Origin: Streptomyces olivochromogenes
GTDB lineage: Bacteria > Actinomycetota > Actinomycetes > Streptomycetales > Streptomycetaceae
Assembly: GCF_001514115.1 (NCBI RefSeq)
Contig: NZ_KQ948454.1
Span: 419,425 to 483,424 of the forward strand
DNA: 64,000 nt
Direction of reading: 5' to 3'
The first letter of the stretch is position 1; each line of letters begins with the position of its first letter. This document shows, one piece after another, positions 52,029 through 58,741 of the stretch. The translations under genes and the position numbers were made by a program. The notes beneath the pieces were generated by a model that worked only from the letters and a program-made list of their open reading frames with translations, was not told the origin of the DNA and searched no databases.

Positions 52029-52388
52029 TCAGTCCCATTCCAGGCCGCCGCGCCGCCATACGTACGCGTACGCGACGAAGACGGTGAGCACGAAGAGCAG
52101 CATCTCCACGAGCCCGAAAACACCCAGGGCGTCGAAGGTGACGGCCCAGGGGTAGAGGAAGACGATCTCGATATCGAAGACGATGAAGAGCATCGCCGTC
52201 AGGTAGTACTTGATGGGGAAGCGCCCGCCGCCGGCCGGCGTGGGGGTCGGCTCGATACCGCATTCGTAGGCCTCGAGCTTGGCCCGGTTGTATCGCTTTG
52301 GACCGATAAGCGTGGCCATGACCACGGAGAAGATCGCAAAGCCTGCCCCGAGGGCTCCCAGTACGAGGATCGGCGCATACGCGTTCAC
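52029..52388 (-). CDS. nuoA: NADH-quinone oxidoreductase subunit A
   Basis: First gene of the operon and a three-helix membrane subunit, 119 residues. The conserved loop KLEAYECGIEPTPTPAGGGR with the flexible Cys and the helix-2 Asp/Glu pair in FIVFDIEIVFLYPWA identify it. GTG 52388 follows GAGGAGCGAG; upstream in-frame codons to 52511 have no homology. A Rex/Crp-like operator lies about 110 bases upstream. Confidence 0.96.
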   Translation of the reverse strand: MNAYAPILVLGALGAGFAIFSVVMATLIGPKRYNRAKLEAYECGIEPTPTPAGGGRFPIKYYLTAMLFIVFDIEIVFLYPWAVTFDALGVFGLVEMLLFVLTVFVAYAYVWRRGGLEWD

Positions 52389-52495
52389 GCTCCTCGCTCC
52401 TCTCAGTCGGCACTGACTGCTGGCGGTTGCGTCGGGCAAGCACTTCCGCCCCACCCGTCCCACGAACCCCGTGCGTCCCGACGAAGATCGCGGAC

Positions 52496-52513
52496 ATGTG
52501 AAGCAGGTCACAA
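52496..52513. promoter_or_regulatory. Rex/Crp-type operator upstream of nuoA
   Basis: ATGTGAAGCAGGTCACAA: TGTGA, six bases, TCACA, flanked by a final A. It matches the Rex operator pattern TTGTGAA-N4-TTCACAA at all but two positions and equally fits a Crp site. It lies 108 bases before the nuoA start codon. Rex senses NADH/NAD+ in Streptomyces and is known for control of respiratory operons. Confidence 0.6.
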
Positions 52514-52890
52514 GCCCAACTGCCTCGCATCTTATGCCCGCCGGTCTGTGATCTGCGACACGGGGTATTGCACAAGCTTTGTGATCTCCACCACCTGACG
52601 AAGGATCATGAAGTCGGATGAGCAGTGATCTTCATACGCGAAGCGTCCGCGCGATCACCAGATGTGACATTTCCGCTCGTCATCACAGGTCCGGGGCGGC
52701 GTCTCAATATCAAGAGACTTCCGACGCATGCAAATTGGTGCTGGACGCGGGGGCTTGATAGAGGCGCACGTTCACACATCAGAGGGAGGGGTGTGGACGG
52801 ATGTGGACGGACATCGGCGCGTGCATGCATTCACGAGCACGGGGCAGTCGAGAGGTGCGCGCGAGACGCCGCTGCGCCGGTGACCGTTCC

Positions 52891-52904
52891 GTGACCTGTG
52901 TCAC
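52891..52904. promoter_or_regulatory. Crp-type palindrome in the P60 upstream region
   Basis: GTGA, CCTGTG, TCAC, followed by A. It lies about 240 bases before the P60 start codon. In Streptomyces, Crp influences germination and cell-wall hydrolase genes, so this position is plausible; binding is untested. Confidence 0.5.
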
Positions 52905-52993
52905 ATCGATCTATGGGTCAGATAAGCCGGCCTTGGCCACAGGCTGCAACCAATGGTAGGCAGAGGGCAATTCGGACGTAATGCGGAAAGCAC

Positions 52994-53013
52994 ATGATCA
53001 CAGGCTTGATCAT
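52994..53013. promoter_or_regulatory. ATGATCA inverted repeat upstream of P60 gene
   Basis: Perfect seven-base arms ATGATCA and TGATCAT around CAGGCT, about 130 bases before the start codon of the P60 hydrolase. I cannot assign it to a regulator. Confidence 0.5.
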
Positions 53014-53143
53014 CTCTGTCCGGAATGCCCGTTACGGCGTCAATAAGAAGTGACGCGCCGCGGATTCGGCCGCGGATTGAACAACTGTGGCGCACCACAC
53101 GTTTCTTGAAGGTATGAGGGAGTCCCTGATACCGGTTGTACCC

Positions 53144-53959
53144 ATGTCCCACACCGCTCACATACGCAACCACCGGAAGCCCCGCCGCAACGCGTCGACG
53201 CTAGCGATGCGCGCCGGAGTTGCCGGTGGCGTTCTCAGCACCTTGGCCGTGGCCGGTGCGGCTGGTTCGGCGAACGCGGCCGAGCCCGTTACTCAGACCC
53301 TCGAACTGCCCACCCTGACGGCCGACCTGGCCACTCAGCTGGCGCAGTCCGCGGATGCCACGCAGCAGGCAGCCGCGAACTACGAGCTGCAGGCCGAGCG
53401 CGACGCGGCCGCCGCAAAGGCCGCGAAGCAGGCCAAGGCGGACCTCGCGGACGCCAAGAAGAAGGCCGAGGCCAAGAAGAAGGCCGAGGACGCGCGGAAG
53501 GCCGCGGCCGCCCAGGCCGCCTCTCGGTCGTCCACGCGGACCGTCCTGTCCAGCTCCGTGGGCTCCTCGGGCTCCTCGAGTTCGACCGTCTCCGCCCCGG
53601 CCAGCGGCAGTGTCGCCACTGTCATCGCCTTCCTCAAGGCTCAGGTCGGCGACGCGTACGTGATGGGCGGTACGGGCCCCAACGCTTGGGACTGCTCCGG
53701 CCTCGTGCAGGCCGCGTTCCGGCAGGTCGGTGTCGACCTGCCGCGCGTCTCGCAGGACCAGTCGACGTCCGGTACGCCGGTCTCGCTGTCCAACATCCAG
53801 GTCGGCGACATCCTGTACTGGGGTTCGGCCGGTTCGGCGTACCACGTGGGTGTGTACATCGGTAACGGCCAGTACCTGGACGCGGCCAACCCCTCCAAGG
53901 GTGTGGTGATTCAGGACCTTTCGGGCTACCCGGCCACGGGCGCGGTACGCGTTCTCTGA
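53144..53959 (+). CDS. Secreted NlpC/P60 peptidoglycan hydrolase
   Basis: Extracellular D,L-endopeptidase that should cut peptidoglycan stem peptides, 271 residues. A signal peptide ends near GSANAAEP (about residue 46). An Ala/Lys-rich coiled-coil segment follows (QAERDAAAAKAAKQAKADLA; KKKAEAKKKAEDARK), then a Ser-rich linker. The NlpC/P60 domain has catalytic Cys in WDCSGLVQ, His in YHVGVYIGNGQ and a polar third residue in LDAANPSKG. ATG 53144 is chosen because the MSHTAHIR start matches the family; 53114 is possible. Confidence 0.93.
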   Translation: MSHTAHIRNHRKPRRNASTLAMRAGVAGGVLSTLAVAGAAGSANAAEPVTQTLELPTLTADLATQLAQSADATQQAAANYELQAERDAAAAKAAKQAKADLADAKKKAEAKKKAEDARKAAAAQAASRSSTRTVLSSSVGSSGSSSSTVSAPASGSVATVIAFLKAQVGDAYVMGGTGPNAWDCSGLVQAAFRQVGVDLPRVSQDQSTSGTPVSLSNIQVGDILYWGSAGSAYHVGVYIGNGQYLDAANPSKGVVIQDLSGYPATGAVRVL

Positions 53960-53991
53960 GTCGCGGGACCTTGTGAGTCATACGGCATGAA

Positions 53992-54017
53992 GGCCGCCAC
54001 CCGAGTGGGTGGCGGCC
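53992..54017 (+). terminator. Hairpin terminator after P60 gene
   Basis: Perfect 11-base stem GGCCGCCACCC/GGGTGGCGGCC with a GAGT loop, 33 bases past the stop codon. It is nearly symmetrical and may also serve the convergent reductase gene. Confidence 0.75.
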
Positions 54018-54091
54018 TCGTCGTGCTGTCCCGGAGGGGGCAAGACCGTCCCCGGAGGCCGCCCGGGCCCCCGGGCGACCCCGTGATGGCG

Positions 54092-55438
54092 TCAGGCCTT
54101 CGGTGCCACCTTCGAGAGGCCGTTGATGATGCGGTCCATCGCGTCGCCGCCGGTCGGGTCCGTGAGGTTCGCGAGCATCTTGAGGGTGAACTTCATCAGG
54201 AGCGGGTGGGTCAGGCCGCGCTGGGCCGCGATCTTCATGACCTTCGGGTTGCCGATGAGCTTCACGAAAGCGCGGCCGAGCGTGTAGTAGCCGCCGTAGG
54301 TGTCCTTGAGGACACGGGGGTAGCGCTGGAGGGCCAGTTCTCGCTGGGCGGGCGTCGAGCGGGCGTGGGCCTGCACGATGACGTCCGCGGCGATCTGGCC
54401 GGACTCCATGGCGTAGGCGATGCCCTCGCCGTTGAAGGGGTTGACCAGGCCGCCGGCGTCGCCGACCAGCAGCAGACCCTTGGTGTAGTGGGGTTGGCGG
54501 TTGAAGGCCATGGGGAGGGCGGCGCCGCGGATCGGGCCGGTCATGTTCTCCGGCGTGTAGCCCCAGTCCTCCGGCATGGACGCGCACCAGGCCTTCAGGA
54601 CCTCGCGCCAGTCCAGCTCCTTGAAGGAGTCGGAGGTGTTGAGCACGCCGAGGCCGACGTTCGAGGTGCCGTCGCCCATGCCGAAGATCCAGCCGTAGCC
54701 GGGCAGCAGACGGTCCTCGGCGCCCCGGCGGTCCCACAGCTCCAGCCAGGACTCCAGGTAGTCGTCCTCGTGGCGCGGGGACGTGAAGTACGTACGGACC
54801 GCGACACCCATCGGGCGGTCCTCGCGGCGGTGCAGGCCCATCGCCAGGGACAGGCGGGTGGAGTTGCCGTCGGCGGCGACGACCAGCGGCGCGTGGAAGG
54901 TGACCTCGCGCTTCTCCCCCGCGTCGCCCAGCTTCGCGTGCACGCCCGTGATGCGGCCGGTGCGGTCGTCGATGATGGGGGCACCGACGTTGCAGCGCTC
55001 GTACAGCCGCGCGCCCGCCTTCTGCGCCTGCCGGGCCAGCTGCTCGTCGAAGTCGTCGCGCTTGCGGACGAGTCCGTAGTCCGGGTAGGAGGCGAGATCC
55101 GGCCAGTCCAGCTGGAGGCGGACGCCGCCGCCGATGATGCGCAGGCCCTTGTTGCGCAGCCAGCCGGCCTCTTCGGAGATGTCGATCCCCATGGAGACGA
55201 GCTGCTTGGTGGCGCGCGGGGTCAGGCCGTCACCGCAGACCTTCTCCCTCGGGAACGCGGTCTTCTCCAGGAGCAGGACGTCGAGTCCGGCCTTCGCCAG
55301 GTAGTACGCGGTCGTGGAACCGGCTGGTCCAGCCCCGACGACGATCACATCTGCGGTGTTTTCGGAGAGGGGTTGGGGCTCGGTCACGGCGGGGTCTCCC
55401 CAAGACTCGAAATCTGCGTGCTGACGGGCACTGGACAT
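54092..55438 (-). CDS. Geranylgeranyl reductase-family FAD protein
   Basis: Flavoprotein that probably saturates prenyl double bonds, for instance in the menaquinone side chain (as MenJ does in mycobacteria) or in isoprenoid lipids. The 448-residue protein has the FAD loop VIVVGAGPAGSTTAYYLAKAG, LLEKTAFPREKVCGDGLTPR (the family PxxKxCG motif), VVAADGNSTRLS and the GD motif LLVGDAGGLVNPFNGEGIAYAMESG. ATG 55438 lies just after TAGACT, consistent with leaderless translation; GTG 55387 with GGGGAG upstream is a real alternative 17 codons in. Confidence 0.9.
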   Translation of the reverse strand: MSSARQHADFESWGDPAVTEPQPLSENTADVIVVGAGPAGSTTAYYLAKAGLDVLLLEKTAFPREKVCGDGLTPRATKQLVSMGIDISEEAGWLRNKGLRIIGGGVRLQLDWPDLASYPDYGLVRKRDDFDEQLARQAQKAGARLYERCNVGAPIIDDRTGRITGVHAKLGDAGEKREVTFHAPLVVAADGNSTRLSLAMGLHRREDRPMGVAVRTYFTSPRHEDDYLESWLELWDRRGAEDRLLPGYGWIFGMGDGTSNVGLGVLNTSDSFKELDWREVLKAWCASMPEDWGYTPENMTGPIRGAALPMAFNRQPHYTKGLLLVGDAGGLVNPFNGEGIAYAMESGQIAADVIVQAHARSTPAQRELALQRYPRVLKDTYGGYYTLGRAFVKLIGNPKVMKIAAQRGLTHPLLMKFTLKMLANLTDPTGGDAMDRIINGLSKVAPKA

Positions 55439-55485
55439 GGGCAGTCTATGCAGCGGTACTGATCACCTGGCTGAAGGGTTGCCCC

Positions 55486-55992
55486 GTGAACCGAGCTCTG
55501 CCCGACGTACGGCTGCGTGTCCCCACCGACGAGGACGCGTTCGCCTGGCACCGGATCTTCGCCGACCCCGAGGTCATGGAGTTCCACGGTGGGAAGGCGG
55601 CCGAACTGTCGGTGTACGAGGAGCTCACCGCGCGGCAGCGCCGGCACGACGCCGAACTGGGTTTCTGTCTGTGGACCATGGTCGGCCCGGAGGACGAGGT
55701 GCTGGGCTTCACCGGCGCGCAGCCGTGGCCGCGCGCGTGGGGGCCGGAGGGGGAGATCGAGATCGGGTGGCGGCTCGGCAGGGCGCATTGGGGCAAGGGG
55801 TACGTCACCGCCGCCGCGCTCACCACCCTGGAGCGGGTGCGCGCCGCGGGCGTCTCGGATGTCGTCGCCATGGTCAGACCCGGCAACGAGCGCTCCATCG
55901 CCGTGACCCGACGCGTCGGCATGGAACTGGCCGAGGTCTTCACCCGCCCCACGACGGGTGAGCCCGCGCACTGCTACCGCCTCGCCCTCTGA
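55486..55992 (+). CDS. GNAT-family N-acetyltransferase
   Basis: Acetyl-CoA-dependent acyltransferase of the RimJ/RimL-like group, 168 residues. It begins RLRVPTDEDAFAWHRIFADPEVMEFHG, has the acetyl-CoA region IEIGWRLGRAHWGKGYVTAAA with the usual GxG-like pyrophosphate loop, and ends in MVRPGNERSIAVTRRVGMEL. GTG start. The acceptor substrate is unknown. It is divergent from the prenyl reductase gene over a short intergenic stretch. Confidence 0.87.
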   Translation: MNRALPDVRLRVPTDEDAFAWHRIFADPEVMEFHGGKAAELSVYEELTARQRRHDAELGFCLWTMVGPEDEVLGFTGAQPWPRAWGPEGEIEIGWRLGRAHWGKGYVTAAALTTLERVRAAGVSDVVAMVRPGNERSIAVTRRVGMELAEVFTRPTTGEPAHCYRLAL

Positions 55993-56094
55993 CGGCTTCC
56001 GGAAGGCCGCCTCACGGTTTCTGGCAGCCACCCGACGGCTTCCGGAAGGGCCGGGCCCTGGCTTACCCTTCCGATACCGCTGGGGGTGACGTCC

Positions 56095-56427
56095 GTGCGC
56101 CAGACACCCAAGACACCCGAAGTGCGCGTGCCGCGGCTCATCGGCCTGATGGCCGTGGACGCACGCGAGACGGCCGACGCGCGAGGTGTGCTGCTCGTCG
56201 CGCCCGACCGGCCCGACTTCCATCTCACCGTCGTCGACTACGTCGTACGCCAATATCCGCCGCCCGGCTCCGAGGTGCCGCGCGGGGCCGTGGTCACCGT
56301 GTGGTTCGACCTCGGTGACGGGGAGGGCGGCGCGGGTGTGCGGGAGCCTCGGCTGCCGGGTCCGCCGTCGGGCGGCATGCGCCGTGAGCTCGACGAGCCC
56401 GGGGACCCGTTCGAAGTGCTCAGGTGA
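56095..56427 (+). CDS. Small PASTA-domain protein
   Basis: A 110-residue protein made of a single PASTA-like domain (VPRLIGLMAVDARETADARGVLL; VVDYVVRQYPPPGSEVPRGAVVTVWF) and a Gly/Pro-rich tail. PASTA domains bind muropeptides or beta-lactams when extracellular, but I see no signal peptide or membrane segment, so this one appears cytoplasmic. GTG 56095 has GGGGGTG upstream; GTG 56086 would add three residues. Confidence 0.8.
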   Translation: MRQTPKTPEVRVPRLIGLMAVDARETADARGVLLVAPDRPDFHLTVVDYVVRQYPPPGSEVPRGAVVTVWFDLGDGEGGAGVREPRLPGPPSGGMRRELDEPGDPFEVLR

Positions 56428-56431
56428 GACA

Positions 56432-56455
56432 GCCGCTCTCCGGAACCGGGAGCGG
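56432..56455. terminator. Hairpin between convergent genes
   Basis: GCCGCTC and CCGG pair with CCGG and GAGCGGC around an AA loop, with one bulged T. It lies just after the PASTA gene stop and about 100 bases past the ubiE stop, so it could end either transcript. Confidence 0.6.
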
Positions 56456-56559
56456 CGGCTCGCCAGGAGAAGGCATCGGGCGGCGCTTGCCCGGGGTGCG
56501 CGTCACGCGGTGCTTGCCCGACAGGCGGCGTCAGGCGGTGCGCTTGCCCGGAGGTGGCG

Positions 56560-57255
56560 TCAGGCGGTCTTGAAGCCCCGGTGCAGGGCCACCACGCCGC
56601 CCGTCAGGTTCCGCCAGGCCACCTTCGACCAGCCTGCCTTGCGCAGCTTCTCGGCGAGCTCGGGCTGGTTCGGCCAGGCGCGGATGGACTCGGCGAGATA
56701 GACGTACGCGTCGGGGTTGGAGGACACGGCACGGGCGACCGGCGGCAGCGCGCGCATCAGGTACTCGGTGTAGACCGTGCGGAACGGCGCCCAGGTGGGG
56801 TGCGAGAACTCGCAGATCACGACCCGGCCGCCGGGCTTGGTCACCCGGTACAGCTCGCTCAGCGCCGTGTCGGTCTCCTGGACGTTGCGCAGGCCGAAGG
56901 AGATCGTCACCGCGTCGAAGGTGTCGTCCTTGAAGGGCAGCTTCGTCGCGTCGCCCGCGGTCAGCGGCAGCCAGGGGTGGTTCCTCTTTCCGACCCGCAG
57001 CATGCCGAGGGAGAAGTCGCAGGGCACGACGTACGCGCCGGTGCGGGCGAAGGGGAGGGACGAGGTCGCCGTACCGGCCGCCAGGTCCAGGATCTTCTGC
57101 GCGGGGCGCGCGTCGACCGCCTTCGCGACCTCCCTGCGCCACACCCGGTCCTGGCCGAGCGACAGCACGTCGTTCGTCAGGTCGTACCGTTCCGCCACGT
57201 CGTCGAACATCGAGGCGACTTCGTGCGGCTGCTTGTCCAGGGATGCGCGGGTCAC
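56560..57255 (-). CDS. ubiE: Demethylmenaquinone methyltransferase
   Basis: SAM-dependent C-methyltransferase (UbiE/MenG) of the last step of menaquinone synthesis, 231 residues. Motifs: [19 protein letters not shown] near the N terminus, SAM loop [40 protein letters not shown] and [14 protein letters not shown]; a final [13 protein letters not shown] is typical. GTG 57255 follows GGGGGA and upstream in-frame codons lack homology. It complements MqnC, the prenyl reductase and the polyprenyl synthase in this window. Confidence 0.95.
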   Translation of the reverse strand: MTRASLDKQPHEVASMFDDVAERYDLTNDVLSLGQDRVWRREVAKAVDARPAQKILDLAAGTATSSLPFARTGAYVVPCDFSLGMLRVGKRNHPWLPLTAGDATKLPFKDDTFDAVTISFGLRNVQETDTALSELYRVTKPGGRVVICEFSHPTWAPFRTVYTEYLMRALPPVARAVSSNPDAYVYLAESIRAWPNQPELAEKLRKAGWSKVAWRNLTGGVVALHRGFKTA

Positions 57256-57327
57256 TCCCCCATTGTGGCAGCACGGGCCGGGCGACTCTGCGGCGCCCGG
57301 CCCGTACGCCGGTCTCACACGCCCCCT

Positions 57328-58740
57328 TCAGGGGAGCAGCTTCGGCTTCTTCCTGGCGGCCACGTCCTCGACCCAGCCGACCAGTGGGATGGCGACCCAG
57401 ATCAGCACCCAGCCGATGCCGAACATGAACCACTGGCTCTCCAGCGGCAGCCACTTCTCGAAGGCGGGCACCTTCCAGAACTGGTCGATCAGCGGGACCG
57501 CGAGCACGAGGGCGATCTCGTGCCAGAGGTAGATCGTCACCGCCCGCCCGTTGAAGATCGTCACGATCCGGTCGAGCCGCTTGAAGCGGGCGAGCCAGGC
57601 GAAGTCGACGTTGTAGTACGCCTTGAAGTACATCAGCAGCGTCACGAAGCCGGCCGACCAGAAGGTCTGCGCGACGGGGACCTCGTCCAGGTCGTACGTA
57701 CCGAACTCCGCCTGGTGCGCGAAGGCGTACCAGCCGCCGTACGCCAGGAGGGCGAGCGACGCCAGGATCACCAGGGCGGGCTTCAGCCGCTGGAGCACGC
57801 CCTCGCGGTGCGCGAAGCCGACCAGCCAGCAGAACAGGAAGGTGGCGAAGTCCGTCAGGCCGCTGCCGAAGCGGTTGTACGGAGGCTGCCAGGCGTACTG
57901 GAAGACCAGGATCGGGGCGAGGGAGAGGAGCAGGACGGGAAGGGGTGCCTTGCGGAAGACCTTGAGGAGCAGCGGGGACATCAGGACGAACCAGAGGTAC
58001 GTCCGCAGGTACCAGAGGATCTCCCAGGCCTGGACGCCCCACTGGTTGCCCGGTGGGTCGCCGACCGGCACGATCCAGAAAACGATCTGCCAGCCCGGCA
58101 TCCAGTCGTGGATCAGCATCGCCACGACGACGAAGAAGCCCCAGAACCAGAAGGGCGGCAGCAGCCGTCGCATCCGGCTCTTGACCACCTTGAGCGCGGG
58201 GCGTTCCAGGGACTTGGCCATGAGCGAGCCGGCGAGCGCGAACATCACGCCCATCGACGGGAAGACCAGGCCGGCCCAGGCCCAGCCGAAGGTGTGGTAC
58301 GCCACGACACGGACCAGCGCGACGGCGCGCAGCGCGTCGAAGTAGCGGTCGCGTCCGGTGCCTTTGGCCTTCGGCTCCAGGTCGGCGGCGGGGCTTTCGG
58401 GCTCCCCGGCGTCAGGGCTGGGCTCGGTCCGGACGACGGCGTCCGCCGCGCGCTCCGGCTCGGGCTCCGGCTCGGTCACCGGCAGGGGTGCCGTCTCGGT
58501 GACGTACCCCTGACCGTGGTCGACGTACCCCTGGCCGTAGCCGTACTGCTGGGCGACCTGAGGCTGCGGGCCCTGGCCGTAGGGATCGGGCTGCTGCCCG
58601 TACCCATAGTCATATCCCTGCTGGCCCTGTTGGCCCTGCTGACCCTGCTGGACCTGCTGGACCTGCTGGCCTTGGTACTCCTGCTGGCCTTGGTACCCCT
58701 CATATCCCTGGTACCGCTGTTGTTCCGAGCCCCAGCTCAT
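57328..58740 (-). CDS. Acyltransferase-3 family membrane protein with Gln-rich N terminus
   Basis: Integral-membrane acyltransferase, 470 residues. The first 130 residues are low complexity: Gln/Tyr/Gly repeats (YQGYEGYQGQQEYQGQQ) and an acidic Pro/Glu stretch. From about 132 the acyltransferase-3 domain begins (RDRYFDALRAVALVRVVAYH, His as probable catalytic residue) with about ten hydrophobic helices. Such enzymes add acetyl or succinyl groups to polysaccharides. It lies one base after the deacetylase-glycosyltransferase gene, so it probably modifies the polymer made by that enzyme, as IcaC does for PNAG. Confidence 0.87.
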   Translation of the reverse strand: MSWGSEQQRYQGYEGYQGQQEYQGQQVQQVQQGQQGQQGQQGYDYGYGQQPDPYGQGPQPQVAQQYGYGQGYVDHGQGYVTETAPLPVTEPEPEPERAADAVVRTEPSPDAGEPESPAADLEPKAKGTGRDRYFDALRAVALVRVVAYHTFGWAWAGLVFPSMGVMFALAGSLMAKSLERPALKVVKSRMRRLLPPFWFWGFFVVVAMLIHDWMPGWQIVFWIVPVGDPPGNQWGVQAWEILWYLRTYLWFVLMSPLLLKVFRKAPLPVLLLSLAPILVFQYAWQPPYNRFGSGLTDFATFLFCWLVGFAHREGVLQRLKPALVILASLALLAYGGWYAFAHQAEFGTYDLDEVPVAQTFWSAGFVTLLMYFKAYYNVDFAWLARFKRLDRIVTIFNGRAVTIYLWHEIALVLAVPLIDQFWKVPAFEKWLPLESQWFMFGIGWVLIWVAIPLVGWVEDVAARKKPKLLP

Positions 58741-58741
58741 G

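Larger units (their letters stand above)
52389..53143. other. Divergent regulatory region between nuoA and NlpC/P60 gene
   Basis: A 755-base gap without a believable gene, clearly less GC-rich than its flanks. It holds three palindromes listed separately (52496-52513, 52891-52904, 52994-53013) and further candidates: GTGA-N6-ACAC at 52548-52561 and CACAAGCTTTGTG at about 52571-52583. Promoters for nuoA (leftward) and the P60 gene (rightward) must lie here. Confidence 0.7.

Noticed and set aside
52901..53173. 90-codon minus-strand open frame in the nuoA/P60 intergenic region
   Set aside because: No family resemblance and atypical codon use; it overlaps palindromes and the P60 start region.
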